A DNA stretch of 64,000 nucleotides from Macrotis lagotis (GCF_037893015.1 NC_133666.1:259324529-259388528); one strand, 5' to 3'; positions 45,985 through 57,630 are shown, counted from the first letter of the stretch. The notes: generated from the sequence alone by a model not told the origin. Numbers and translations are program-made.

Positions 45985-46560
45985 TAATGATAGAGAGATG
46001 ATATGGTATTATGGCTAGAGAATTAGACTATGGATCAGTGTGACCTGTATTCCAGTTTCCTTTGATATAAACTGATTTTGTAACCTTGAGCAAGTCATTT
46101 AGCCACATATAAATTGCACGATATTTATCCATTTGCATTGAGAGAGGGAGTTTCATCCCTGGGTTCCTTACACCAACCAATAAGATGCTAAATTTGGACA
46201 AATAAAAACAATAAAAATAAACAATGGACATTTATATATCTTTTTAAATTTTGGAAAGTATTTTATATACTTTATCTCATTCAAGTCCCCTAATATAAAG
46301 ATAAGTACTATTGATATCTCCATTTATAGATAAGGAAACTGAGGCTCAGAAAAGTTAAGTGACTTGCCCTGAGTCACATGGCTCAAACGTGCCAGAAGTA
46401 GACCTTGAACCTTAGCCCTGTATCTGTTTTGCCAACCTCTCTCATTTTGAGGGTTGGAAAGGGAAGCATTTGCCCAGGATCACGCAGCTAGTTAAGTGTC
46501 TGTGACTAGATTTGAACTCAGGTTCTCCAGGCCTCTGCATCATCTAGCTGGCCCCCCATG
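45985..46560. repeat. SINE (plus), MIR (minus) and WSINE1-like (minus) fragments
   Basis: 45990-46110: forward SINE piece ('gtaaccttgagcaagtcattt'). 46230-46445: reversed MIR ('ggaaactgaggctcagaaaagttaagtgacttgccc'). 46460-46560: reversed WSINE1-like piece ending 'catctagctggcccccc'. Confidence 0.65.
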
Positions 46561-46834
46561 CTATCTCTTATGTCACAAATTGACAAGTGGAGAAAATATG
46601 AATCATCTTTTTCCCTTAAGGCACTTTCCTTAGATCAAAGAGAAGTGATGAGACTGCTACAAGAGTAATCAGTTTAAAGGTTTAATTTGTTCCCCTTTCA
46701 TTACTTTCTCCTTTACAGATACCAACTGGCTATAAGATCTTCCATCTAACAAAATAAAAGAAAGCATTCACAGGCACTGATCCTCTCAAGAATATTGATT
46801 GGGATAGCTGAAAGGGGGCATTCTTTTTTTAAAA

Positions 46835-47350
46835 ATGAAAGGGCCTCTCCATTCTGCCTTAAGTCTCTCCTCACACCAGTCCATCTTCTACTTAGCTATC
46901 AAATTTATCTTTCTAAATTTCAGGTCTGATCATGTCAATCCTAACATCCATTCACTAAACTCCAGTGACTCCCCATCATCTCCAAAATCAATATTCTGGA
47001 GGACCCCAGAGGTCCTTCCTTACCTGATGAAGAATCTCCTCTGAATTATTCCCAACAAGTAGTCCCCCAGATTGTCTGAATACATACCAGTGCCTCTCAA
47101 GGAAGCCTATCCCTCTCTAGACAGCTTAAATTGCCAGGAATGTGTTCCTTGCCTCTATCTTAAATCAACCTCTCCGCAATTTCCCCATTATTCCTTTTTT
47201 AATTCTCTGGGGCTGAACAGAACATATAATCTAATCCCCTTTCTACACAATAGCCCTTTGAATATTTGAAGATAACTATCACCCTCCACTGAGTCTTTTC
47301 TGGCTAAAAATACCTAGTTCTTTCGATATTTTCATTATATGACTTCTAGT
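46835..47350 (+). mobile_element. L2 LINE fragment, end of ORF2
   Basis: 'caggtctgatcatgtcaatcc', 'ctccagtgactccccatcatc' and on to 'ttgaatatttgaagataactatcacc'. Forward L2, diverged; the last 80 bases may be a different LINE. Confidence 0.6.
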
Positions 47351-47369
47351 TCTTTTGCTAACTGCACTA

Positions 47370-48285
47370 AAGTCAAATCAATAAGTATTTATTAAGAGAC
47401 TCCTACCTAACTGGTACTGAGCTAACCAGTGTGAATGAAAAGTCAAAATTGTCCTTGCCCTCAAGGAGCTCACAGTCTAATGGGGGGTCGTGGTAGATTA
47501 TATGCAAGCAACTATGTACAAACAGGATAAATATAGAAAAAAATAAAAATAATCTCAGAGGGAAGGAATTAACATTAAGAAAGACATGGAAAGGTTCCTT
47601 GTAGAAGAGAGAATTTGAAGGAAACTAGGAGATGCAGATGAGGAAGAGCATTTCCAGGCTTGAGGGAAGGAGATAAGTATTTGTATAGTCTCTACTATGT
47701 GCCAGTTACTTTGCTAAATTCCTTATAAATATAATTTTATTTGATCTTCACAACCATCTTACAAAGATATTATTCCCTGTTATTATCTTTTGAAACAGAG
47801 GTTAAATGACCTGCCTAGGGTCACACTGTAGTGTCTGAGACTGGATTTGAACTCAATCCTTCATGACTCTAACCACTGTGCCCTCATGCTTCCCAGCAAA
47901 TGAAAATGTCTAGACTTGGGAGATGAAATATTTGCAAGGAATAACAAGAAGGCCAGTGACCTTACATTTTAGAATATGTGGAGGGGAGTAACGATTAAGA
48001 TTGGAAAGGTAAGAGTCAGGATATAAAAGATTTTGAATGCCAAAAAAAAAGATTACATAATTGTTTCTGAAGATGACAGGAATCCTACTTAGAGGTGGGT
48101 GGAGTTTAGTGAATGGATGTAGGGGAAAACATGGTTAGATCTGGGATTTAGAGAGATAAAATTGACAGCTAAGTGAAGGATGAACTAGTAAATGGAGAGA
48201 CTTGAAAGAGTGAAACCAACCAGAAGGCTTTTGCAAGGTGTCAGAAATAGGATTGGTTAATTTTGGAAGCCTTCCACCTTCTTCC
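47370..48285 (-). mobile_element. L2 LINE 3' part, inverted, split by a MIR
   Basis: 47375-47660: 'caataagtatttattaag', 'cttgccctcaaggagctcacagtctaatgggg', 'aatctcagagggaaggaatt'. 47930-48285: 'gaaggccagtgacctt', 'agagtcaggatataaaagattttgaatgcc', 'agacttgaaagagtgaaaccaaccagaaggctt'. The nested MIR occupies 47680-47900. Confidence 0.68.
47680..47900 (-). repeat. MIR-type SINE, nested in L2
   Basis: 'gtctctactatgtgccagttactttgc', 'gacctgcctagggtcacactg', 'actctaaccactgtgccc': reversed MIR. Confidence 0.65.
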
Positions 48286-48384
48286 TAAATTATGGTAGCC
48301 CAGATATTAAAAAAAAATCCAGAAAATGGTTAGAGAATGGATCATGTCTGTGACATTGTTTTCATGTCTTTTATTTTGAATATC

Positions 48385-48540
48385 ATATTTTTTATTTTGT
48401 TTTTTTTGCGGGGCAATGGGGTTAAATGACATGGCCAAGATCACACAAAACTAAGAGTCAAGTATCTGAGTCACATGTGAACTCAGGTCATCCTGACTCC
48501 AGGCCCAGTGCTCTATCTACTTGTCCACCTAGATGCCCCT
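48385..48540 (-). mobile_element. WSINE1-like SINE, inverted
   Basis: T-rich tail, 'gcggggcaatggggttaaatg', 'gaactcaggtcatcctgactccagg', 'ccacctagatgcccc'. More diverged than the copies at 3.5 or 6.7 kb. Confidence 0.8.
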
Positions 48541-48654
48541 GGACATTATACTTCTTAATCATCCTAGGGACAGAACTAATTAAATGATGACTTTCCTCAA
48601 GGTATATGCATACTTTTGGCAGAAAGAACATTCATATATAAACACTGAGAGAAT

Positions 48655-50285
48655 AATCAATCGACATTTATTGGCATCTACTATTTCCAGGCAATGTGCT
48701 AAGTGTTAAGGATACAAAAGGATGTAAAAGACAGCGGCTTACAATCTGATGGATGAAATGCAAAATAAAAAAGATATATGGTAGTTAAATATATGGCAGT
48801 TAAGGAGCAGAATCTCATTTGGAAGAATTAAGAAAAGCTTTAAGAAGGTGATGATTCAGACTGTATGAAGTGGGGGTGAGGAGCAAGATTCCAGGCACAC
48901 CTAAGTAACAAAGGAATAGGGATGGAATGAAATGCAGTAGTAGAGGAGGTCAGTTGTGCTGGATAGTAGCATAAGAGGAAGAACAGTATATAGTTCAAAG
49001 ACAGGGCAGATTGTGATGCAACTTAAAAGTCAAAGAAAGGAGTTTATATTTTATCCTAAGGGCAAAAGACAGTGTGTTGTTTTTGTTGTTGATCAGTTGT
49101 TTTAGTCCAATTCTTTGTGACCCTGATGGGATTTTCTTGGCAAAGATACTGAAATCCTTTACCATTTTCTTCTCCAGATCATTTAATAGATGAAACTGAG
49201 ACAAACAGAACTAAGTAATTTGCCCAGGTCTCACAACTAGTATAGTTTGAAACTGGCTTTGAATTCAGAAAGATGAGTCTCCCTGACTTCAGGTCCAGCA
49301 CTCAGTTATGCCAAATAGCATCCAAAGGACAGCTCCTGATTTTATTGAGTAGGGGAGTAATGCAATCATATCTACACATAAGGAAAAGACACCTAAAATA
49401 TGCATTGAAATGGGAAGAGAATTATGGCAGGGAATTTAGGAGGCCATTGCAATAGTCCAGGTGAGAGGTGATGGGGGCTTGAACTAAGATGGTGGTTGGG
49501 TGAACAGAGTAGGGGTTAGAAGAGAAATATTTTGTGGAAGTAGAAAGAGCACCTGATTGGATATGTGAAATGGGGGAAGAATCTTTAGTGCTCCCTAATT
49601 GGAGAAGTGAGATGAAGTGGTTGAAGAATCAGTGCCTAAGAAATGAATCAGAGAAGCTGAAAGGATGGTGATGGCTTTGATAAGAATAGGAAAGTTTTGA
49701 AAGAGAGAGGGTTTAGGGAAAAAATAATGAGCTCAGCTTTGGACATGTTGAGTTTGAGGTGTCTCCTGGTTATCCAGCATGGGTATGGATGGTAATGTGG
49801 GAATGGAATTCAGTACAGTCTGAATATATAGATGTGTGAGTCCTCACAGCGATGATAATTTTAAGTCCATGGCTGCTGATGAGGTTACCAAGAGAAAGGA
49901 GTGAGAGAAGAGGACTTATGACAGAGTCCTAAGAAATACTTACTGTAAATGGTCAAATATGGATGATGAGTAAACAAAAGGGACTGAGAAGAAAGAATGA
50001 GACAAAGGGTCAAGAAGATGAATAGCATCATGAGGAGAGTGACATCAACAGCATCAAAGACAGCACAGAAGTTGAGAAGAATGTGTATCTCCCCCAAAAA
50101 AGAGACTATATGACTTAGCATTTAAGATATTATTGGTAACTTCAGAAAGAGTAGTTTGTTATGAAGTTAGAAACTAGATTATAAAAGTTTGAGAGAGGAA
50201 CAAGACAATTTGGAAGTGATGAGTTTAGCTGAGGAAGGGAAGACAGATCCAAAATGATATCGAAAATGCTACTGAAGGTCAAGTG
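48655..50285 (-). pseudogene. L2 LINE, 1.6-kb inverted copy with reverse-transcriptase remnants
   Basis: The longest L2 copy. On the minus strand HILLNFCAVFDAVDVT (about 50010-50090) is the L2 'LILLDLSAAFDTVDH' palm motif. LGLCHKSSSLTPFSW (about 49890-49930) matches the 'LGPLLFSLYTLSLG' region that follows. The ORF2 C-terminal part is at 49350-49780 (plus strand 'ggacatgttgagtttgaggtg', 'gccattgcaatagtccaggtgag') and the 3' end at 48660-48830. Stops and frameshifts throughout. A SINE is nested at 49077-49318. Confidence 0.78.
49077..49318 (-). mobile_element. Marsupial tRNA-derived SINE (Mar1-like), inverted, nested in L2
   Basis: 'gttgttttagtccaattctttgtgaccctgatgggattttcttgg', 'ccattttcttctccagatca', 'gaattcagaaagatgagtctccctgac'. 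It splits the L2 at 48655-50285. Confidence 0.82.
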
Positions 50286-50654
50286 ATTTTTTTTTAAGGA
50301 TTAGAGAAACAGGCATGTCTGAATGCCACAGAAAAGAAGCCAGTATGTGAGAAAAGGTCAAAGATTTGAAACTGAAGAAGATTGTTAGTTCTGTGAAGCT
50401 AGTCATTTCACCAATTCCAAATTCATCTAATTTCCCCATTTTGGAATATTTCCCAAAGCAGGGAAATATAAAAGGCATTGACATAAGATGTATTCTTGTA
50501 AGGAAAAAAAGAGGTGGGGAAATGATAGCAAATGCTGGTGTTAGGGCAGGATTAGAATTATAATCTAGTGAAGTCAGGGTACAGGATGGTAACTGTAGTG
50601 CTAGCTGGATCTGGTTGGGAGAAAAGTCTGATTGCGTCAAGTTCATGATTTTTG
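50286..50654. other. unassigned sequence (probably more decayed L2)
   Basis: Some A/G-rich words recall reversed L2, but no firm assignment. The 125-residue minus-strand open frame has no motif. Confidence 0.3.
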
Positions 50655-51000
50655 CTTATTTTACTGTTGATCAGTTCATGTATATTACCACCTAATTCAT
50701 AGTTTCTTAAATCACAGTAACATTCTGTATAATTTGTATAGTGAATCTCCAACTGCTGGGTTTCCTTGTTACTGACAAAAACGTTTATATGACTATTTGT
50801 TATGAATACTTGACCTTTTGTTTTTTTCATTGACCTCCTTAAGGTATATGGCTAGCAGTGGGATCCATAGGTCAAAGGGCAATCAGTCACATTGTATAAC
50901 TCCAAATTATTTTTCAGAAAGGCTGGAATAATTCATTCTAAACACCAATGCACCAGTGTGCTCCACAATCCCTCCAAAATCAATTTTCTGGGTACCACTA
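50655..51000 (-). mobile_element. L1-like piece, inverted (5' part of a twin-primed copy)
   Basis: Plus strand has reversed L1 words: 'attgacctccttaaggtatatggctagcagtgggatccataggtcaaaggg' (50829-50879) and 'atttttcagaaaggctggaataattca'. Directly followed by the forward 3' part. Confidence 0.6.
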
Positions 51001-51480
51001 AATTTATAAATTAATGTATATATACATCTACATGAATAGGATAATGCCATATAAAACAATACCTAAAGAATTCAGATGCCAATGAAATGAGTAACACAAA
51101 CCAATATACACAATGGCTACCACAATGTAATTAAAAAAAAAAAAGATGAACATTATAATGATCAAGAAGCTTAACCCTGGCAAAAAAGAAAAAACTGCAC
51201 AAGGGACTACTTGTAAAAAGTATTGCATGGGGTGGCTAGGTGGTACAGCACCGGCCCTGGAGTCAGGAGTACCTGGGTTCAAATCCGGTCTCAGACACTT
51301 AATAATTACCTAGCTGTGTGGCCTTGGGCAAGTCACTTAACCCCATTTGCCTTGCAAAAAAACCTACAAAAAAAATAAAAAGTATTGTATTCACTGTTTA
51401 TACTCATTTATCAGGCTGGTTTTGCTAAACTGCTTTTTCTCTTTTTATTTATTACAAAGGATGATTCCCTGAGTAAGGGA
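51001..51480 (+). mobile_element. L1-like 3' part, forward, split by a SINE
   Basis: 'caaaccaatatacacaatggctaccacaatgtaatt' (51096-51131), 'gatcaagaagcttaaccctgg', then after the SINE 'gtattcactgtttatactcatttatcaggctggttttgct'. Same old L1-type family as 16110-16890. Confidence 0.55.
51229..51375 (+). mobile_element. WSINE1-like SINE, nested in the L1-like copy
   Basis: GGGTGGCTAGGTGGTACAGC head with a short internal loss, then GGAGTCAGGAGTACCTGGGT and the CCTTGCAAAAAAACCTA tail. The flank AAAAAGTATTG occurs on both sides (51216-51226 and about 51377-51387): a target-site copy. Confidence 0.85.
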
Positions 51481-51519
51481 AAGGTATGTGTAACATACCC
51501 TAGGGTTGTTTTGGTTTAC

Positions 51520-51680
51520 ATTTCATCTAGGTGTTCAGTAGATAGAAAGCTGGAAATGAGTTCAAATCCTACACTAGCTATTTACAGCCTCAATTTCCTC
51601 ATTTATAAATATGAGATAATCACACCTGTCTTACAGAGTGACCGTGCAAACATTAAAGTACTATATAGAGGCTATCTAAC
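51520..51680 (+). repeat. SINE/MIR fragment
   Basis: 'tttcatctaggtgttcagtagatagaaagctgg', 'cctcaatttcctcatttataaatatgag', ending in the ATC repeat. Confidence 0.6.
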
Positions 51681-51724
51681 ATCATCAACATATCATCATT
51701 ATCATCATCGTCATCATCATCAGT
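51681..51724. repeat. (ATC)n short microsatellite
   Basis: Imperfect ATC/TCA units forming the 3' end of the preceding SINE. Confidence 0.85.
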
Positions 51725-51749
51725 AATTTGGAATATTCTTTCCCATGGC

Positions 51750-52175
51750 TGCTTGGAGGCAACTAGGTGGCACAATGTTGACAACTGGATTTAAGAATTA
51801 CAAAGCTCACAGGGCAGCTAGGCGGCACAGTGGAGAGAGAACTGGCTCTGGAGTCATGAGTACTTGAGTTCAAATGTGCCTCAAACATTTAATAATTGCC
51901 TGTGTGACCTTGGGCAACTCACTTAACCCCAATCGCCTTAATAAATAAAATTTTAAAAAAAGAATTACAAAGCTCTGAGTTCTAATCCAGTCTCTGATAT
52001 TTAAAAGCTGTGCAATCCTGAGTAAATTATTTAACATTTGCCTGCCATGGTTTCATCATTTGTAAAATGAAGATAATAATACCTTTTAGGATTGTTGTAA
52101 GGATCAAATGAGATATTTGTAAAGCACTTTACAAAAACACTATAAATGCTATAATTAAATTTTCCCTCTCCTTTG
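51750..52175 (+). mobile_element. tRNA-derived SINE with MIR-like body, split by a younger SINE
   Basis: Head GGAGGCAACTAGGTGGCACA at 51754. It resumes after the insert with 'ctgagttctaatccagtctctgat', 'gtttcatcatttgtaaaatgaag', 'ggatcaaatgagatatttgtaaagcac'. Confidence 0.75.
51809..51959 (+). mobile_element. WSINE1-like SINE, nested in another SINE
   Basis: GGGCAGCTAGGCGGCACAGT head and an A-rich end. Perfect 16-bp target-site copies AAGAATTACAAAGCTC at 51793-51808 and 51960-51975. Clear evidence of insertion order. Confidence 0.93.
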
Positions 52176-52179
52176 AGAA

Positions 52180-52315
52180 TTGGTGGTACATATCCTGTGA
52201 CTTTTTATCTTTTGAGCTTACATTTGTTAGTTGCCGATATATCTTAAATATCAGGCTCTTATTAGAGATATTTGATAAAAGATTGTTTTGCCTTGTTGTA
52301 AAGAAGTACTGTAAA
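52180..52315 (-). repeat. L1 fragment, inverted
   Basis: 'gccgatatatcttaaatatcaggctcttattagagatatttgataaaagattg' (52234-52286) is a reversed L1 word also seen near 5400. Confidence 0.55.
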
Positions 52316-54184
52316 CCTTTATCACCTGGTATCCTCTAGCACCAGAACATTATTTTACTAAGTGCCATGGGAGTGGATCAGGGACTGGGGAAGATATTTA
52401 AGCACTTGTATTTGGTTTAATAGATGGAGAACTAGGAGATCTTGGAGAACTTGGAGAATTTGCCACCCTTGTCTCCCACCCCTTCATTGTTCGCCTGGGT
52501 AAGGATAGTCTAGCTGGCAGGAACCTAACACATCCTGAGCTGCTAGTCAAACAGGAATTTAACACCTTGTCAACTGGGATAGATGAAGAAAAATTGTCAA
52601 ATAGAAAGCAACATTTGAAGCTCTTCAGTTTGGGACTACAATAGAGAAGGTGCAGGCCAAGTATGAAATAGCTAACATTTATAGAGCAATTGTTATGTGC
52701 TAATTTTCATTTCATTTTACATGGGGAAGTAAACAAGGGAAAAGGGAATTTTAGATAGAGTAATTCTCAAGTCTTCTCTAAGAATTACTCTATCTGCAGA
52801 CTAAATCTAAACTCTTCTAGAAGGAGAATGAAACTGTACTTATTTGCTGAGTAACCAACATTGTTTTCTATGTTTTGTTATTTCTGCCGATTAATTTTTC
52901 AATGCTGTTCCTTATCTATAATCATGGAGAACAACCAAAAATCCAAACCTGAATTAACCTCAAAAATTCCCACTTTTCAAATAGGGTCAGAGCAAATGAG
53001 GCAAGAGAAGTAAAGTCACTAAATTTAATCCAAAATTTAAGTCTATGTATGTGAGGATTCCCAAAATAATGGAATCTAATGGGTTGTATTATTGCATCTA
53101 TGTGTCCTCCTGGTCCCTTTTCCTCTGTTCTGTCCCTTTTCAACAGGTTGCACTTCCATGGCCATATTCCAAGTGTAATTCCATCCCAGTGAGTTCCAAT
53201 GATATCTCTGAGATCATTGGCTTCCTTGTGATAGTCTCCAAATTTATGTTGCATTTGCTATCCTCCAGGGAAGCATGCTTGGCAGTTCTATGTATGCTTC
53301 CTTCCCCTTTCAGTTTAAAGTCCTTTTGAGGCTATTTGCAAAATAAATTTAACATGATTTTTTTTTTTACACCGTAAGTTTTTACTTAATTTTTATTGCT
53401 AACTTTAGTTTTTATATTACCTTCGGGGAGTCATTCCTTTCCCACAATAAAGGCTTTGGATACTTGAAGAAATTACTGTGTTCCCCACCACTCACCCTTC
53501 TCTTCTCCAGAGAACTAGATGTAGAATTAAACTAAGTTGGACTGTTATTTTTATTAAATTGGTATAACCTAACCTGTCATTATTTCTTTAAAAGGTGTTT
53601 TGTGTATAAATTTTTGGTGTTTTGTAACTATTTTTGAGTGTACCTTGCTAAATTCATCCAAATGCTTAAAGGCATTTGCAATTAAGTTTTTAAAAATAAG
53701 TAATTTTTTTTTCAAATAATAAAAGTACATTATCTTTGGGGGGGGGACTTAAATTTGCATTGTCAGTCAAAACTAATTCCCTCACTAGTCATGTAAAAGA
53801 AAATGACTTATTTTAATATGCATCCTGAGTCTAAATTCCAGGTATATTTTTAATGAACCTTGCTGGGTGCATTCTATCCTTAGCCAAGAGCCCATCATTA
53901 TACCACGTAATGGAGAAGAAATCAAAGTACTATTTTCAAACATTATCTTTATTATAAGCCACTCCCTAAATCTGCCCCTTTTATTCTGAATTACCTATTG
54001 GAAATCAAAAGTGATGAAAATATTGCCCGTGACTCAAAGGTCTTTAGCTGTTTTTGTTGTTCAGGACTTGGTCCTTGGAATGATCTTTTGGGTTCATTTG
54101 CATGGTATTGTTTCCCATATAAATCATCAGAACTGAATCATGTCTGTTACCAGACCACCCTCAGAAACTCTTTATTAATTAAAC
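52316..54184. other. unassigned sequence
   Basis: About 1.9 kb without a recognised repeat, the second-longest such stretch outside the gene end. It contains a perfect 15-bp hairpin at 52753-52795. Open frames at 52922-53254 and 53045-53329 overlap on opposite strands and have no support. Confidence 0.4.
52753..52795. repeat. perfect 15-bp inverted repeat (hairpin)
   Basis: AGATAGAGTAATTCT (52753-52767) and AGAATTACTCTATCT (52781-52795) are perfect reverse complements around a 13-base loop. Confidence 0.95.
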
Positions 54185-54335
54185 TTTATTAATTATACCA
54201 TTGAGCAACTGTTTTGTCTCAGGAGTAATGAAACTGAGTGACTCTCAAAGAAATGAAATAAACTGCCCAAGGTCATAAAGGATTCAAATCAAGGACTTCT
54301 ATTTCTAAAAGCAGTACTTTTTCCATTGCAGACAT
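54185..54335 (-). repeat. MIR-type SINE fragment
   Basis: 'ataaactgcccaaggtcataaaggattc' and 'cagtactttttccattgca' are reversed MIR. Confidence 0.55.
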
Positions 54336-54479
54336 AGGTAGGTTGTTCTTAACTTTTTTATCTGTAATGAAATATAATTTCTATTTCTATTTATCTCCAA
54401 CCCTCACTCCAGTTAAAATGGTGACATGCCATTCCCAAATGACTTAGGAGATCTCTGATTCTCTGAGTTATATAGTGTG

Positions 54480-55108
54480 GAAAGGCAGCTGAAGAGAAGA
54501 AAGGAAAAATTCAAGAGAGACAGGGTGATAGTTGCTAAAAAAAAAAAAACCAAGGACTATGTTTTATGGAGAAGTGGCATTCATTACTTCTATATCCCTG
54601 AGATTTTCTATTAAGATATTGAAAAGTTTGTTCCTCACCCTCATGCTTGTGTGGAGATGGGAGCAGTTAAGGAAGCACCAGTTATGCCCTGAAAATAATG
54701 ATGCATGTGAACTGAAGCTGAGCGAGATGAGCAGAACCAGAAGAACACTGTACACCCTAACAGCAACATGAGGGTGATGATCAACCTTAATGGACTTGCT
54801 CATTCCATCAGTGAAACAATCAGGCAAAATTTGGGGGTATCTGCAATGGACAATACCATCTGTATTGAGAGAAAGAATTGTGGAGTTTGAACAAAGACCA
54901 AAGACTATTACCTTTAATTTAAAAAAAGTTATCTTATGTAATTTTGCTATCTTATACTTTTTTTCCCTTGAGGATATGATTTCTCTCATCACATCCAGCT
55001 TAGATCAATGTATACCATGGAAACAATGTAAAGACTGACACACTACCCTGGCGGGGCAAGATTAGGGGGAAAATTGTAAAATTCAAAATAAAATTTTTAA
55101 AAAGATGC
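54480..55108 (+). mobile_element. L1 LINE 3' end
   Basis: Clear from 54700: 'gatgagcagaaccagaagaacactgtacaccctaacagcaac' (54727-54768), 'gagagaaagaattgtggag', a T-rich 3' UTR, and an end at AAAATTCAAAATAAAATTTTTAAAA. The first 200 bases are less certain. Confidence 0.7.
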
Positions 55109-55750
55109 ATGACAACTAATAAAAAGATACTAATGTCTATGCTTTATAAAGAGGCTAGCTCTCCATGACCTCACTTCCCCTCAAGGTTTACCAACTAGGT
55201 GTATGCTACTCTGGGCCATTCTCTTGGGCTACTTATGCTATTTTAGTGTTTGTACAAAAAGGACACCGCCAATGCATCCCTCATTTGCCACAACTAATCC
55301 CAAATGGGATTTGTTTCCCACTTAATGAAAATTCTAGTAACAGCTGTTCCATCACCTATCTCAAGGTCAGAGGTTTAGAGTCTTGGCCAGCTATGTGGCA
55401 TATATTCCTTTATACTTTGTCCAATAACAGTTAAGATACCAAGTATTGTAGAAATTGTTCTTAGCTCAATTATGACACCTAGTGGTCTGACTTAAAAGAT
55501 TCAAGTTTCACAGATCTAGCTGGAGGGCTTTGGAAGCTAGCATAAAGTTTAATAGACTTTTTCTTAAATTTTCTGCTATTCTCTTATGAAGTATATTATT
55601 ATATTATAATATCATCATATACTGTTGGACTTTAAAAGACAAGCAGGGTGGTAGAGGTGTGTCCTTTAAAAGGAAGTTCACTATGGGGGGGGGTCAAGTC
55701 CTTGAGTTTTAGGCTTGCATTTGTGTGCCCTCACAATTGATAGCAAATTT

Positions 55751-55752
<2 letters not shown>
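55109..55752. other. unassigned sequence
   Basis: About 640 bases. The 89-residue open frame at 55165-55434 lacks motifs and splice sites. A G-run is at 55685-55693. Confidence 0.4.

Positions 55753-55790
<38 letters not shown>
55753..55790 (+). repeat. (CA)n microsatellite
   Basis: About 19 CA units. Confidence 0.95.
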
Positions 55791-55793
<3 letters not shown>

Positions 55794-57466
55794 AATATTT
55801 GACCTGATGACTTTCAGATTAGCTAGAAACAAAGTGACACCCTCATTTTAATCCTGACAAGCCATGTTGAAAATGATTCATAAGCAACATCTAAAAAGGA
55901 TATTCAATTCTTGTAAGAACTTTAAACACATGAAGGCTAAAGGATAAGATGCAAAGATATATCCTTATTTGGGAAAATGTACATTAAACTGTGGCAAAGT
56001 AATGATGAAGTCTGTAATAAAAACTTTCATCAAAAATTACCTTGTCTTTAGGATTTGTCAAGAAATTTTACCACTTTCTGAATTACTTTCAAGTTGTTAT
56101 TTCTGATATACTCTATATTTTAGGTTTCCTTACAGACCTGGCTCCAAGATGGGTCTTAGGGACACAAACTGAACTAAGGTACTATTTGTGAAAGAATCAA
56201 AGCTTCTCATGGAAGCAGAGCATATATTTGATGGTAGCTGTTTACTTTTGTCTTTGCTCCTCTAGCACCTGGTACGAGGCATAGGAGTGAACAGTGAACT
56301 CAGGACTTCTGCCTGGCACTGTAGTATCCCAAGTTAAAAGGCAATATTTAAAAAGTATTTGTTACTTTCTGTTAGTTTATCATAGGTTTGAAAAAGGCCA
56401 TCATAGGTCATCCAATATATAATCTTTGTTTCCATAAAGTTATGAGATGAAAACTTCAAGTCAATTCACATCTGTTCTTTGCTTTGGGTGTTCTGGCCAC
56501 TGACCATACGCTGAAGTTCTGATTCCATAGGGGAAGCACGAAGGGACAAGAAAGCTATTATGTTTGTGCTACCTCTTCTGTTTTGGCTACCAATTCACAA
56601 TGAAAAGAAGTAATACCTGGGGCTCAGAGAAGGGAATAGAAAAACAAATTAATCCAAAAGAAAAGTCAAGTGACATAATGATTTAAGAAAAATAAAATGG
56701 GAAGTACCTCTATCTTTAAACCATTATTTACCTCTACAAATTTTTACTAATGAGGTAAAGAATCTCGTATTTAATTGGGAAAATTTACATCCCTGAAAGA
56801 TTATCTAAACTGTAGGGGCAGGCATAGCATTAAAAGATGACAACCTGGGTGAAAATTGAATATTAGAAAATTTGTATTTTTATAAGTGTCACATCAAAGG
56901 ATTGTTTCTGAGGTGACAACCAATGTTTCTGAAAAAATTAGCTTTTTGGAACTCTGTGTTCTATGGCCTGACAGGTGTCAGTAGAAGGAAATCAAATTAG
57001 AAAAATGTTGGTCTTTCAATGGTTGGAGAAAAATTTCTTCAAAAGAAACCTTGTGTTCAATTGAGTGTTAAATAGAATAGAAAACAAGACAATTTTATGG
57101 AATTAAAACAAAAAACTTTGGCATATATACTACTTGAGAGCTTCTGATACAATTTGCAATGTTATCTGATGTACTATGTATAGTTAAAGGCTCCTTTATG
57201 CAAAATATTTTTTTAAATTCATCATGTCCCAAAAGTCTTCATATAACTTCAAGTTATTAAAGCTTAAGACTTTTGGAAAACTTTTCACTTTGGCTTAATT
57301 GCAAATTTTTAAATCTAAGATTATTTCCAAAGAATTAGGTCATTTCTGTTAAGATTATAAGAAAGTTATTCAACATTAATAAAGTCATGTCAAATTAGCA
57401 GATTCCATTTGGATCAATCTCAGACCAGATGTAGAATACAGTCCAGGTTAAGAAGCCTTTTATGGG
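55791..57466. other. unassigned sequence, repeat-poor
   Basis: About 1.7 kb with no recognised repeat, downstream of the minus-strand gene's probable polyadenylation site. It carries the first copy of a 52-bp direct repeat (56284-56335). Confidence 0.4.
56284..56335 (+). repeat. 52-bp direct repeat, copy 1
   Basis: From GGAGTGAACAGTGAACTCAG to AGTATCCCAAGTT; 47 of 52 bases match 58369-58420. Not a repeat family I recognise. Confidence 0.85.
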
Positions 57467-57630
57467 GCAGCTAAGTAGTGCAGTGAATATAGTACTGGCC
57501 TTGGAGTTAGGAGGACCTGAGTTCAAATCCAGCCTCAGACACTTACATTTACTTAGCTGTGTGGGCAAGTCACTTAACCTCAATGTCTTGCAAAGACCAA
57601 AAACAAAACAAAACAAACAAAAAAAAACCC
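57467..57630 (+). mobile_element. WSINE1-like SINE
   Basis: GGGGCAGCTAAGTAGTGCAG head, 'gttcaaatccagcctcagac', a short loss in the middle, and an A/C-rich tail. Moderately diverged. Confidence 0.82.

Noticed and set aside
54564-54992. 142-residue minus-strand open frame
   Set aside because: Antisense to an L1 3' end.
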